The notes beneath the pieces were generated by a model. The model searched no databases. It had not been told where the DNA came from and saw nothing but the letters and a program-made list of their open reading frames with translations. A stretch of DNA of 64,000 bases from CAZAPG01 sp964486935 (GTDB lineage: Bacteria; Chloroflexota; Anaerolineae; 4572-78; J111): positions 1-64,000 of the forward strand of contig CAZAPG010000010.1 of NCBI GenBank assembly GCA_964486935.1, read 5' to 3'. A program made the translations under genes and the position numbers. Position 1 is the first letter of the stretch. Every line of letters starts with the position of its first letter. This document shows positions 1 to 8,121 of the stretch, in pieces.

Positions 1-130
1 CAAAATTATTTCGTCAGAGATAGTATAACACAACTACGGGATTTGATGGTGATATTTATCGTGGATATACAGGATAGATGTTACTGGTAGACCCGGGATT
101 ATGGTTTTATAGTAATGATTGGGAGTTCAG

Positions 131-2242
131 ATGAATCCGATTTCTGCGTTTTTTGTGCGCAATATCATTGTTGTTTTCTTTTTTTACGGGCTGGCTTTTT
201 TTGTAATGGGGTTGGCCCTGGCGTTAGCCAGCCGCCAAAGCTCGCAATTCAAATTTGTGCAGGCCATTCGACCGCTGGCTATGTTCGGAATTTTGCATGG
301 CATTCACGAGTGGTTTGAAATGTTCCAGAAAATGGTGACGCTAACCGGCGGCCACGCTCCCACCATAACCGAAGAGATAATTCGGCTGGCGATTTTGGGA
401 CTTTCCTTTTATATGCTGTTGCTGTTTGGCGTGTCGCTGTTGAGCGCCCCAACTGCCAGCCGCTGGCAAAAATACGCGCCCGTATCGGGGATGGTTGGGC
501 TATGGGCGTTGGGCTTATTCATTGCCATCATCAAAATTGACCCCCCGCCCGGCGAAATGGTGGCCCTGGCCGACGCGCTGGCTCGCTACAGCCTTGGCAT
601 TCCCGGCGCGCTGTTGGGAACATGGGCCTTGATGGCCCAGCAGCGCACTTTTAGAGAGCGCAACATGCCCCAATTTGGCCGCGATCTGGTGTGGAGCGCG
701 GCGGCTCTGTTTTTGTATGGCGTTATCGGCCAGTTATTTGTCAGGCCAACACTGCTGGCGCCGTCTACTGTTTTAAACAGCACGCTCTTTTTGCAGTGGT
801 TTGGCATTCCGGTTCAACTCTTTCGGGGGGTGATGGCGGCTGTGTTGACTTTTTACATGATCCGCGCCCTGAGAGCTTTTGAGCTGGAAAATCGGCAGCG
901 GCTGGAAAAAGCCAATCAGGCCAAACTGGCCGCCCAGACGGCGGCGCTGGAGGCGGAGCGTCGCGTAAGCCGGGAAATGGAACGGCTAAATGAAGAGTTG
1001 CGTCTGAGGGCGCAAGAGTTGGGGTTGTTGCTTGATTTATCAAACCTGCTGGCTGTATCCATCAGCCTGCACGACCGCCTGCAAGATGTTTTGGAAAAAA
1101 TTATTAGCAGCCTTGAATTTTCTGATGCCGGCCTGATTTTGCTCACCAAAGCCGAATCCGAAAGTTTGCCGGTGCAGGTTTCTACCGGCTTCTCGCATGA
1201 TGACTCGGCTCCCGGCGAGTCCCTTTATTGCCAGGCGCTGGAGTTGGGCGAGTTGTGCATTGCCAGAGAAACGGCAGTGTGCCGCCACCGCGATGGAAAC
1301 ATTATCAACTTTCCGGCATTACCCGACCGCAGCCGCTGCCAGCAGTATGAAAGCCCAATGGTGATGATAAGTTTACCGCTGACCGCCCGGCTGCGGGTTA
1401 TTGGCAGCCTGGTGCTGTGCCGTCTGGCAGCGCCAGAAAAGCCGCTGGCTGCCCACGAGTTTTCCTTGATTGTTGGCATTGTGCAGCAGTTGGGCTTATC
1501 CATTGAAAACGCCCGCCTGAATCAGGAAGCGCAAAAGCGAGAGAAGATGCTGGGTGAGTTGCTGCATCAGGTGGTGGTGGCCCAGGAGGCCGAGCGCCAG
1601 CGGATTGCCCGCGAACTGCACGACGCCACCGGCCAATCGCTAACGGCTATTGCCCTGGGCCTGCGCGGCATCGAGGGGCTGCTGGCCAACGCCTCGCCGC
1701 TGGTGCTGGAGCAAATTAGAGAGCTGAAATCATTTGGCACAAATGCGCTGGGCGAACTGCGCCGGCTGATTTCCGACCTGCGCCCGCCGCAACTGGATGA
1801 CCTGGGGCTGGTAGATGCGCTGCAATGGTATGCCCAGGCCTTTGAAAAGCGCCGCAGTATCCGCACCCGGTTTGTGGTCGAGGGCCAACCGGTGCGACTG
1901 CCTTCGGAATATGAAACGGTGCTGTTTAGAATTGTGCAGGAAGCCCTGACCAATGTGGCCAAGCACGCCCAGGCGGGGCAGGCCACCGTTAAACTGCAAC
2001 TGCATCCGGCCCAAATAAAAATAACCATCGTTGATGATGGGCGCGGCTTTGACCCTCAAACCGTGCTTGCCGCCGCCGGGCAGCCGGCCGGCTGGGGGTT
2101 GCTGGGCATCAGGGAGCGCGCCCTGCTGTTAGGAGGGCAGTATGAAATTGACTCGACCCCCGGCGGCGGCACTCAAATTAGCGTGACCATCCCTTTAGTT
2201 GAGGCGCTGGAAGATGTCGAAAATAAAGCTATTGCTGGTTGA
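131..2242 (+). CDS. Membrane sensor histidine kinase, NarL/DegS (HisKA_3) type, with GAF domain
   Basis: Predicted inner-membrane sensor kinase of about 703 residues. The first 250 residues hold roughly six or seven hydrophobic segments and a His-rich GILHGIHEWFEM stretch. A coiled coil follows (about 255-305), then a GAF-like region (about 310-465) with several Cys residues, and a HisKA_3 phosphoacceptor box, ARELHDATGQSL, near residue 500. The ATPase domain shows NVAKHA (N box), DDGRGFD and GWGLLGIRER. ATG 131 was preferred over TTG 119 because GGGAG lies five bases upstream of the ATG. The next gene, a LuxR-type regulator, overlaps the 3' end by 29 bases, so the two are almost certainly a translationally coupled two-component pair. 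The signal is unknown; the Cys-rich GAF could be a redox or metal sensor, which is inference only. Confidence 0.9.
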   Translation: MNPISAFFVRNIIVVFFFYGLAFFVMGLALALASRQSSQFKFVQAIRPLAMFGILHGIHEWFEMFQKMVTLTGGHAPTITEEIIRLAILGLSFYMLLLFGVSLLSAPTASRWQKYAPVSGMVGLWALGLFIAIIKIDPPPGEMVALADALARYSLGIPGALLGTWALMAQQRTFRERNMPQFGRDLVWSAAALFLYGVIGQLFVRPTLLAPSTVLNSTLFLQWFGIPVQLFRGVMAAVLTFYMIRALRAFELENRQRLEKANQAKLAAQTAALEAERRVSREMERLNEELRLRAQELGLLLDLSNLLAVSISLHDRLQDVLEKIISSLEFSDAGLILLTKAESESLPVQVSTGFSHDDSAPGESLYCQALELGELCIARETAVCRHRDGNIINFPALPDRSRCQQYESPMVMISLPLTARLRVIGSLVLCRLAAPEKPLAAHEFSLIVGIVQQLGLSIENARLNQEAQKREKMLGELLHQVVVAQEAERQRIARELHDATGQSLTAIALGLRGIEGLLANASPLVLEQIRELKSFGTNALGELRRLISDLRPPQLDDLGLVDALQWYAQAFEKRRSIRTRFVVEGQPVRLPSEYETVLFRIVQEALTNVAKHAQAGQATVKLQLHPAQIKITIVDDGRGFDPQTVLAAAGQPAGWGLLGIRERALLLGGQYEIDSTPGGGTQISVTIPLVEALEDVENKAIAG

Positions 2243-2879
2243 TGACCATGAAATTGTACGGGCCGGGCTGCGCATGCTGTTTCAGGCCGAACAGGATATG
2301 GAAATTGTCGGCGAAGCCGGCAGCGGCGACGAGGCGCTGGCCGCAGTAGCCAAACTGAAACCGAATGTGGTGATTATGGATGTAGTTATGCCCGGCATGG
2401 GCGGCATCGAGGCTACCCGCCGCATTAAAGCCGCCAGCCCCGATACCGTGGTGCTGGCCCTGACCATGCACGAGGATGAGCAGTACTTCTTTAAAATGCT
2501 CGAAGCCGGGGCGTCGGGTTACATTCCCAAGCGGGCCGCGCCCGATGATTTGGTTTCGGCCACGCGGGTGGTCAGCCAGGGGAACGTGTTTTTGTACCCC
2601 TCGCTGGCTAAATTGCTGGTGCAGGATTTTTTAGATCGCTCAGAACCGGCCACAACCCCAACCGCCGAGGAGTTGACGCCCCGTGAGCGCGAAGTGCTGA
2701 CCTATATTGCCGAAGGGTACACCAGCCGGGAAGTTGCCGAGGCGCTGGTCATTAGCATTAAAACTGTTGACCGCCACCGCGAAAATATTATGCAAAAGCT
2801 CAACCTGCATAATCGGGTGGAATTGGTGAAATATGCTATTGAAAAGGGGCTGATTAGCGTTAATCAAACCGGTGGGTGA
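2214..2879 (+). CDS. Response regulator, NarL/FixJ family
   Basis: Two-domain transcriptional regulator of 221 residues. The receiver domain (about 1-120) has the acidic pair in LLLVDDHE, the phospho-acceptor Asp in VVIMDVVMPGMGG, and a late Lys in GYIPKRA. A linker leads to a LuxR-type helix-turn-helix (about 150-215) with LTPREREVL and the recognition helix ISIKTVDRHRENIMQKL. The ATG at 2214 was chosen over the in-frame TTG at 2199 because it gives the usual receiver start (MSKIKLLL). It overlaps the histidine kinase gene and should be its cognate regulator. Targets cannot be read from the window; the adjacent cytochrome island is a possible but unproven regulon. Confidence 0.93.
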   Translation: MSKIKLLLVDDHEIVRAGLRMLFQAEQDMEIVGEAGSGDEALAAVAKLKPNVVIMDVVMPGMGGIEATRRIKAASPDTVVLALTMHEDEQYFFKMLEAGASGYIPKRAAPDDLVSATRVVSQGNVFLYPSLAKLLVQDFLDRSEPATTPTAEELTPREREVLTYIAEGYTSREVAEALVISIKTVDRHRENIMQKLNLHNRVELVKYAIEKGLISVNQTGG

Positions 2880-2881
2880 CA

Positions 2882-2904
2882 TCCCCCATTGGCAAGATGG
2901 GGGA
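2882..2904 (+). other. Perfect hairpin just after the two-component operon
   Basis: An 8-bp perfect inverted repeat with a 7-nt loop starts three bases after the regulator stop codon (TCCCCCAT ... ATGGGGGA). It is followed by AATTACC rather than a T run, so it is a weak terminator candidate or an mRNA 3' stabilising hairpin. Confidence 0.45.
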
Positions 2905-2982
2905 ATTACCCAATAGATTCCCCGGCCCAACTGTGCTAACCTGATAACGGAACGGTTACAACCCTGTTGCGGGAGAATTAGC

Positions 2983-3372
2983 ATGGAATGGTGGGCGCAG
3001 GCTGCCATAATTATAGGGATGTTTATTTTGCGCCTGGGTGTGCCGCTGGCTATCACCTTGCTGGTGGGCTATTGGCTCAGACGGCTGGATGCCCGCTGGC
3101 AGGCCGAAGCCGAGGAGCGCCGGCAGCAATTTGAGGCCCACCAAAAAGCAGCGGCTGAACCCCCTATAGAAATGTTTAGAATTTTGGAACAGCCTTGCTG
3201 GGTTTTTAAGGATTGCCCCCAAAATGTCAGATGGCAGTGCCCGGCTTTTCAACAACCCCAACTAAGGTGTTGGGAGGCCCGGCGTTTGGCCGAAGGGCAA
3301 ATACCCGCCGCCTGTTTTCACTGCGAGTTATTTTCTCGCGGGGCGACCAGAGAAAAAGTGTCAGCACGGTAA
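2983..3372 (+). CDS. Small membrane-anchored protein with two-CW-type cysteine cluster
   Basis: Protein of 129 residues with one N-terminal transmembrane segment (about 5-30), an Arg/Glu-rich amphipathic helix (about 33-60) and a C-terminal cytoplasmic Cys cluster. The cluster reads CWVFKDCP, then WQCPAF, CWEARR and CFHCELF. This arrangement, with two Cys-Trp pairs and a closing CxxC, resembles the two-CW domain found at the ends of many bacterial signalling proteins and is probably a metal-binding module. GGGAG sits upstream of the ATG at a usual distance. The gene lies 100 bases after the two-component pair on the same strand and may be cotranscribed with it. Function is not known; a redox or metal-sensing accessory is only a guess. 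Confidence 0.72.
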   Translation: MEWWAQAAIIIGMFILRLGVPLAITLLVGYWLRRLDARWQAEAEERRQQFEAHQKAAAEPPIEMFRILEQPCWVFKDCPQNVRWQCPAFQQPQLRCWEARRLAEGQIPAACFHCELFSRGATREKVSAR

Positions 3373-3416
3373 TTGATTACAATCCGGGTTGCTCCTCAAC
3401 ACCTCCCTATCTGGGA

Positions 3417-3455
3417 GTAGGGAGTAAGGAGTAGGGGAAAAGCCTTACTCCCTAC
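3417..3455. repeat. Palindromic GTAGGGAGTAAGG repeat
   Basis: GTAGGGAGTAAGG at 3417-3429 is perfectly complementary to 3443-3455, with a 13-nt loop. The flanks contain further partial copies of the same motif (GGGAGTAGGGAG before, TCCCTAC after). A related GGAGTAGGGAGT occurs near 24132. It is an intergenic repeat of unknown role that could also fold in RNA. Confidence 0.65.
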
Positions 3456-3545
3456 TCCCTACGCCTATCGTATCTGGCAAGTAATGGTTAATTTTTTTGG
3501 GATTGCCGGGGGGCAAGATAGCAGTTTGGATGATAGAAGAATCTG

Positions 3546-4355
3546 GTGAGATACTGGTTTACCGGTGCCGAATTGAATGGGATAAGGTTAAGACAGCACA
3601 GCCCCTGGCTGGTGTTTGCCATTTCATTTTTTCTGGTGAGCAGCGCCCTGGCTTTAACCCTGTTGCGAATGCCCATCAATGCCCCTCTGATAGATAATAC
3701 CGGCGGCAGCCTGGCCCCCCCCTGGAGCGAGTACCAAAGCCCGCAGCGTTGCCGCGAATGTCACCCCACCGAATTTGAGATGTGGTCCAATACCACCCAC
3801 GCCAGGGCTTTGTTTGACCCCATTTTTCAAACATATTTGCATCAAATGCAGCAGCCCGGCGAATGTTTTGCCTGCCACGCCACCGGATACGATACCACCA
3901 CCGGCCAGTTTGTGCTGGCCGGCGTTACCTGCGAGGCCTGCCACGGCCCCTATCGGGTCGAGCATCCCCGGCAGAGTATGGCCATCGCTACTTCCGACGA
4001 ATTGTGCGGCAATTGTCACCCCAGCACCCTGGCCGAATGGCAAATGAGCCGCCACGGCGCAAATGGCGTTACCTGCGTTAACTGCCACGAGGTTCACACC
4101 CAGCAAACCCACGCGGCTGCCTCAACCAACCAGCTTTGCGCCACATGTCACCGGCAGAATATTCAGGATGATACCCACGCTATCCACCAAAGCGCCCAGG
4201 TGCAATGCATTGATTGCCATCTGGCGCGGCCAGAAGATGACGGCAGCGGCGCGATTAATGGCCACGCAGTGACCGGCCACTCGTTTGAGGTTTTTGTAAA
4301 AACCTGCACCGACTGCCACGCTGCTGCGGTTTCTGGACTTGTGCCGGTTGATTAG
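3546..4355 (+). CDS. Membrane-anchored octaheme c-type cytochrome
   Basis: Protein of 269 residues with an N-terminal hydrophobic anchor (about 20-40) and eight CxxCH haem-binding motifs: CRECH, CFACH, CEACH, CGNCH, CVNCH, CATCH, CIDCH and CTDCH. Additional His residues (for example NTTHARA, MSRHGAN, TGHSFEV) could be distal ligands. It should sit on the outer face of the cytoplasmic membrane and carry electrons. Seven of the eight haem segments align by eye with the heptaheme cytochrome at 6765-7637 (shared C-E/N-xCHGPY and QC-I-x-CHL), so the two are paralogues; the second motif here, CFACH, is the extra one. The GTG at 3546 is the best available start but has no strong ribosome site. The partner enzyme is unknown; tetrathionate-, nitrite- or metal-reducing roles cannot be told apart. 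Confidence 0.85.
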   Translation: MRYWFTGAELNGIRLRQHSPWLVFAISFFLVSSALALTLLRMPINAPLIDNTGGSLAPPWSEYQSPQRCRECHPTEFEMWSNTTHARALFDPIFQTYLHQMQQPGECFACHATGYDTTTGQFVLAGVTCEACHGPYRVEHPRQSMAIATSDELCGNCHPSTLAEWQMSRHGANGVTCVNCHEVHTQQTHAAASTNQLCATCHRQNIQDDTHAIHQSAQVQCIDCHLARPEDDGSGAINGHAVTGHSFEVFVKTCTDCHAAAVSGLVPVD

Positions 4356-4493
4356 AACGTGTTAACATTTCAAAAATAAAATGGAACTCTCTTATATCTG
4401 TAAAACCACGTAGGTTGCCGCTTTTAGCGTGACAAACCGGACTAGCCACGCCCGTAATATCAACAGAACCTAAACATCAAGTTTCATAACAAA

Positions 4494-4530
4494 AACAGGA
4501 GTCCCCAATATATGCCTGGGAACTCCTGTT
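4494..4530 (-). terminator. Intrinsic terminator of the cytochrome/FeS/NrfD operon
   Basis: AACAGGAGT pairs with ACTCCTGTT around a smaller CCC/GGG stem. On the minus strand the hairpin is followed by TTTTTG, as expected for Rho-independent termination just past the stop codon of the NrfD-like gene. It lies between convergent cytochrome transcription units, and the plus-strand side is less T-rich. Confidence 0.8.
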
Positions 4531-4555
4531 TCGTTAAAGCTGTCGCGTTAGAGGG

Positions 4556-5866
4556 TTAGGCCGACTCTTCGGGAAAGATGGGCAGATATCGGGCGGCCAG
4601 GCCAAAGGCAATCACCCCAAAGCTGACCAGGGTAACGCTGACGGCAATCTCCATCCACGAGGGGGTGTAGACCGGGCCGGTATAGGGCAGCAGGCCAAGC
4701 CAGCTTACGTTGAGCCGGTTGAGCACCACCCCAAAGAGCACCACCAGCATGGCCCCGCTAAAGAGAACGCCGGGTTTATAGCGTAGCGGTTTCAGGGCAA
4801 ATAGCCCGGCGGGAATAATTACCCCCAGCCCTATCTCGGCCCAGAAGGCTGCGGCGGGCAGGGTTGGCTCAAACAGCAGCGGCCACGCGCCTCGCGCCAG
4901 CAAATCTGCAACCCTGGCCGCCAGATAGATGAGCAGCACAATTGAAGCGGCTCCGGCCAGGTCGGCCAGCAGATTCACTTCCAGCCCCCGTTTGAAGGCT
5001 CTGGAACTCAGGGTCGACTCGACAATGGTCATTGCCAGGCCAACCGCCACCGCCGATAACCAGAAGAAGAGCGGCAGGTAAATTGAGTACCACAGCGGCG
5101 ACAATTTGCTGGGCACCAGCACCCACAAAGAACCCAGCGATGACTGGTGCAGCGTTGACAGAATCACGCCCAGAATGATGAACACGATGGAGGCTTTCTT
5201 GAGCAGCCGGTAAAGCGTGTCGATTGGCAAGCGTTGGGTAAGGCGTTTGAATTGCTTCAGCCGTTCCAGAATAACCGGCAAAAACTCAATAAAAAGCACC
5301 GTGGTGTAAGTAGCCACACATAGACCCACTTCCCACATAACTGAATGATGCTGCCAGTGAACCAGCGGCCGCCAGACATTGTAGGGCCGGCCCAGGTCTA
5401 CCATCAGGCCGGCAATAACCAGCAGGTAGCCCAGTAATCCGGTAAGGATTGCCGGCCTGACCAGCGGTTCAAACCGCTTTAAGCCAAAAATATGCACCGT
5501 GGCGGCAATAACAAATGCGCCCGCTGCCAGGGCCACGCCGCTCATCACGTCAAAACCAATCCACAGGCCCCAGGGGAAGGCATTGCTCATATTGGTGACG
5601 GCCCCAATGCCGTATACGTAGCGTAGCAGCATGATGCCCGTGCCAATACCCAGCACCGTTACCAGCGCCAGCGTTTGGACAGCCTGCCGGCGAGAGGCAA
5701 AGTGAGGCAGCGGCGGCAGTAGCATCTCAGGGGCCGGGGTAGACCAGCTTTCCGGGCGACCGGCCAAACGGTAAGCCAGGTAGCGCGCCCCGGTAATAAA
5801 CAACACCGGAATCCCGATGCTGAGGATAGCCACAGTTAACCAGAGTGATGCAATATTTAGAGCCAT
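4556..5866 (-). CDS. NrfD/PsrC/HybB-like integral membrane subunit
   Basis: Very hydrophobic protein of 436 residues with about ten predicted transmembrane helices. It matches the general pattern of NrfD-family quinone-interacting subunits: the first-half segment AFPWGLWIGFDVMSGVALAAG carries the family's typical small-residue and Asp features, followed by RPAILTGLLGY and LGRPYNVWR. In this family the subunit exchanges electrons between the menaquinone or ubiquinone pool and a periplasmic FeS partner. It is the last gene of a minus-strand operon, two bases after the ferredoxin subunit, with an intrinsic terminator just downstream. No molybdopterin oxidoreductase lies nearby, so the module probably serves an enzyme encoded elsewhere or the cytochromes themselves. 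Confidence 0.87.
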   Translation of the reverse strand: MALNIASLWLTVAILSIGIPVLFITGARYLAYRLAGRPESWSTPAPEMLLPPLPHFASRRQAVQTLALVTVLGIGTGIMLLRYVYGIGAVTNMSNAFPWGLWIGFDVMSGVALAAGAFVIAATVHIFGLKRFEPLVRPAILTGLLGYLLVIAGLMVDLGRPYNVWRPLVHWQHHSVMWEVGLCVATYTTVLFIEFLPVILERLKQFKRLTQRLPIDTLYRLLKKASIVFIILGVILSTLHQSSLGSLWVLVPSKLSPLWYSIYLPLFFWLSAVAVGLAMTIVESTLSSRAFKRGLEVNLLADLAGAASIVLLIYLAARVADLLARGAWPLLFEPTLPAAAFWAEIGLGVIIPAGLFALKPLRYKPGVLFSGAMLVVLFGVVLNRLNVSWLGLLPYTGPVYTPSWMEIAVSVTLVSFGVIAFGLAARYLPIFPEESA

Positions 5867-5868
5867 CG

Positions 5869-6768
5869 TTAATCCTCCTCTGGGGCGGATGGTTGGTGCT
5901 GTTTGCGGTGGGTGTACATGGCCGCGCCCCCCATTAAAGCGGCTACGCCGGCAATTACGCCGGGCAGCGTGACCATGATTTTTTCGGTTTCTTCGGGCGG
6001 GGCGGTGTAGGGTAAGTTGACCGGAAAGCCCAACTCTTCAAACGGAATGTCCGACAGATACAGCATCGAGGTTCCCCCGGCCTCAAACTCTCCAAATACA
6101 TGGTCAACATACCGGTGGGGGTTGGATTTGATTTGGGCATGCGCCTGGGCCAGCAGGTCATCTCGTTGGCCAAATCGCAGCGCCCCGGTGGGGCAAGCTT
6201 CGGCGCAGGCCGGTTTTTGACCCGCCTCCAGCCGGTTGTAGCACAGCCAGCATTTGCTGATAACCGGCGTGAGGCCGTTGGCCCATTCAAAGCTGGGCAC
6301 GCCAAAGGGGCAGGCAATCTGGCAGTAACGACAGCCCAGGCAGCGTTCAGCTCGATAGATAACCGGCCCGGCCTCACTTTTGTACATGGCCGCTGCCGGG
6401 CAGGCCGACACGCAGGCCGCGTTTAAACAGTGCATGCACTGCCGTTTAACATAACGCTCCGTCACTTCGCCATTTTTGGCTACCTGATGGGTCTCGATAA
6501 AGGTGAAGGCCTGGCTGTTGAGCGCAGAAGGCTCCACAGTTGGATTGGGCAGGTTATTATTTTCTTTGCAGGCCAGGGCGCAAGAGTTACAGCCGGTGCA
6601 GCGAGTCAAATCTATTAACATTGCCCAGGTATGCGCAGAACCCTCCTCGCTGACCATGGTTGGCCGCGGGCCGTCCAGGAGTTGGACGGCCAGGGCAGCA
6701 GTTACCGCAGCCCCCACCTTTTTCAGAAAGGCGCGTCGAGAAAGTTCAGTGTGGCGCTGTTCTGTCAT
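5869..6768 (-). CDS. Tat-exported 4Fe-4S ferredoxin subunit, HybA/DmsB-like
   Basis: Protein of 299 residues. The N-terminus carries a twin-arginine signal, SRRAFLKK, followed by a hydrophobic stretch, so it is probably exported folded. Four Cys groups typical of DmsB/HybA proteins follow: CTGCNSCALACKE, CMHCLNAACVSACP, CLGCRYCQIACP and CWLCYNR with CAEACPTGAL, which suggests four FeS clusters. A C-terminal hydrophobic helix (about 265-285, GVIAGVAALMGGAAMY) would anchor it as in HybA. It overlaps the upstream heptaheme cytochrome gene by four bases (ATGA) and precedes the NrfD-like subunit by two. It should pass electrons between the NrfD quinone site and the cytochrome. Confidence 0.9.
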   Translation of the reverse strand: MTEQRHTELSRRAFLKKVGAAVTAALAVQLLDGPRPTMVSEEGSAHTWAMLIDLTRCTGCNSCALACKENNNLPNPTVEPSALNSQAFTFIETHQVAKNGEVTERYVKRQCMHCLNAACVSACPAAAMYKSEAGPVIYRAERCLGCRYCQIACPFGVPSFEWANGLTPVISKCWLCYNRLEAGQKPACAEACPTGALRFGQRDDLLAQAHAQIKSNPHRYVDHVFGEFEAGGTSMLYLSDIPFEELGFPVNLPYTAPPEETEKIMVTLPGVIAGVAALMGGAAMYTHRKQHQPSAPEED

Positions 6769-7637
6769 GATTGCCTCCTCCTTTGGTAGATGTAACCCAC
6801 TGCCAGCGTAAAAACAATACCCAAAATGCCGCCGATGCCCATGCCCAACCCCAAAGAGACAGGCACCATAGTTTGCAGCGATTTGTTTTCTTGCCGGGTT
6901 GTTTCCAGTTTGGCGGTTAGCGCCGGCACGCGCTCGGCCACAGATGCAAGTTCAACGTCGGCCACCCGCTCTATGGTTGGCGACATCTGGTGCAGGTCGG
7001 GGCCGTGGCAATCCACACAATCAGCGGCCAGCACGGCCGTAAAATCATGGCTGGGCGCCAAAATAGTGAGGCCAGGTTCACCCGTACCGGTCATCTGTTG
7101 GCTCACTGTAGACGAGAAATGGCAGTCGGTACAGGCTACATCGGCGGCCCCGTGAACCGAATGGGCAAAATCCTTCTGCCGGTCGCGGTGACAGGCTCCG
7201 CACTGGGCCTCGTCGGTTAGCCGAAACTCTTGCGAGTGCGACAGGTGGCAGCCAATGCATTGCACCCCGGCCTGGGCGTGGGAGCTGTTCTTCCATTGGT
7301 TGTAGGTAGTAGTGTGGCACTGGTCGCAAATTGAAGAGTCAACCTTTAACTGCATTACATCTTTATCAGGGTGGTCATCAACATAGGGGCCGTGGCAATT
7401 TTCGCAGGTGGCGCCGGGCATCTGCTCGTTGGCGCTGGCCCTGGCGTGCGGCGAATTTTGCCAGGCGTCAGTCTCTTGCTCGTGGCAATCTGCGCACAAC
7501 TCGGCTCCCACAGGTTCATCGTGGGGGGGAGCGGCCAGGGCTTGCGCCGGTAACATCAGGCCGAACAGCGCCATCAGGCCAATAATCCAGACCAGTTGCC
7601 GGCGCCCGTTAAAATTTAGGGTCAAAAATTTTGACAT
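6765..7637 (-). CDS. Heptaheme c-type cytochrome with C-terminal membrane anchor
   Basis: Protein of 290 residues with a signal peptide ending near PAQALA (about 30-35), seven CxxCH motifs (CADCH, CENCH, CDQCH, CIGCH, CGACH, CTDCH, CVDCH, spread over about residues 48-215), a coiled-coil-like stretch (about 228-255) and a C-terminal transmembrane helix (LGMGIGGILGIVFTLAVGY) ending in RRRQS. It should be an extracytoplasmic electron carrier tethered to the membrane. The start at 7637 has GGAG eight or so bases upstream. It is coupled by a four-base overlap to the ferredoxin gene. With the NrfD-like subunit this makes a cytochrome/FeS/NrfD module related in plan to Nrf, Qrc and alternative complex III, but with no Mo-bis-MGD subunit. 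Confidence 0.9.
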   Translation of the reverse strand: MSKFLTLNFNGRRQLVWIIGLMALFGLMLPAQALAAPPHDEPVGAELCADCHEQETDAWQNSPHARASANEQMPGATCENCHGPYVDDHPDKDVMQLKVDSSICDQCHTTTYNQWKNSSHAQAGVQCIGCHLSHSQEFRLTDEAQCGACHRDRQKDFAHSVHGAADVACTDCHFSSTVSQQMTGTGEPGLTILAPSHDFTAVLAADCVDCHGPDLHQMSPTIERVADVELASVAERVPALTAKLETTRQENKSLQTMVPVSLGLGMGIGGILGIVFTLAVGYIYQRRRQS

Positions 7638-7684
7638 CTTTAGTTCTCCGGTTATGCAATTAGCAACTCGATGAATTACAGGGT

Positions 7685-7819
7685 TTATGTGGCGGGCACG
7701 TGGAGCGCCCGGCAGCAGAAAAACTTAAACAACCACATAAACAGCATTGGCAGGCCAAATCGGAGGATGGCTAATCCCATCATTGCTGACGTTACAATTA
7801 ACAATTCAAGCGGTGTCAT
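7685..7819 (-). CDS. 44-residue membrane protein heading the cytochrome operon
   Basis: A short open frame of 44 codons on the minus strand starts with ATG at 7819, six bases after an AGGAG ribosome site, and ends 47 bases before the heptaheme cytochrome start. The product begins MTPLELLIV, is almost wholly hydrophobic to about residue 33 (one or two passes), and ends with a short basic tail containing KFFCCRALH. The good ribosome site, the hydrophobic profile and the position as first gene of the operon support a real small subunit. A role as a small stabilising or assembly subunit of the membrane complex is inference; no family was recognised. Confidence 0.62.
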   Translation of the reverse strand: MTPLELLIVTSAMMGLAILRFGLPMLFMWLFKFFCCRALHVPAT

Positions 7820-8121
7820 GATGGACTCCTTTCATAAAGTCACTTTGAGGGCGGACATTTTTGTTTGTAGGGGATTAGGGGTATTTGCTCGCGCCCCTAC
7901 CCCCTAATCCCCAGATTTAATATTGGAGGTGAGTAACCGGGCTACATAGGGGATGCACCTGTAGCCCTACGTTCACTATAACACAGGGGTTTGGCCAACT
8001 CCATATGGGGTTGCACCCATTTTTGGGGAGCAAAATTAGCCGTTGATACGGCTAAAAATGGGGATAATAGGATGAGAAGCATGGGGTAAATACCCCATAA
8101 GCGGGGATGAATTACGACCGC
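7820..8121. other. 302-base spacer with four inverted repeats
   Basis: This region lies upstream of the leftward cytochrome operon and downstream of the leftward VOC gene. It holds GGGGATTAGGGGTA/TACCCCCTAATCCCC (7870-7912, one-base bulge), an 18-base near-palindrome CAACTCCATATGGGGTTG (7996-8013), a terminator hairpin (8036-8055) and ATGGGGTA-AA-TACCCCAT (8081-8098). No convincing coding frame was seen here beyond the 44-residue gene that begins at 7819. One of the palindromes could be an operator for the cytochrome operon. Confidence 0.55.
8036..8055 (-). terminator. Intrinsic terminator after the VOC/TPR/FxLYD operon
   Basis: A perfect 8-bp stem (TTAGCCGT/ACGGCTAA) with a 4-base loop is followed on the minus strand by TTTTG. 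It lies about 65 bases beyond the VOC gene stop. Confidence 0.6.

Noticed and set aside
1..130. Promoter for the first histidine kinase gene
   Set aside because: Several TATA-like hexamers occur but no -35/-10 pair with normal spacing could be supported.
1567..2028. Long antisense frame (153 residues) in the histidine kinase gene
   Set aside because: Shadow of a high-GC gene with intact kinase motifs on the other strand; no ribosome site or recognisable motif.
3400..3480. Possible tRNA or rRNA fragment suggested by the paired region
   Set aside because: It is only a hairpin of repeated GGGAGTA units without tRNA arms or T-loop sequence.
8081..8098. ATGGGGTA-AA-TACCCCAT as the terminator of the VOC gene
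   Set aside because: No T tract follows on the minus strand; the hairpin at 8036-8055 fits better.
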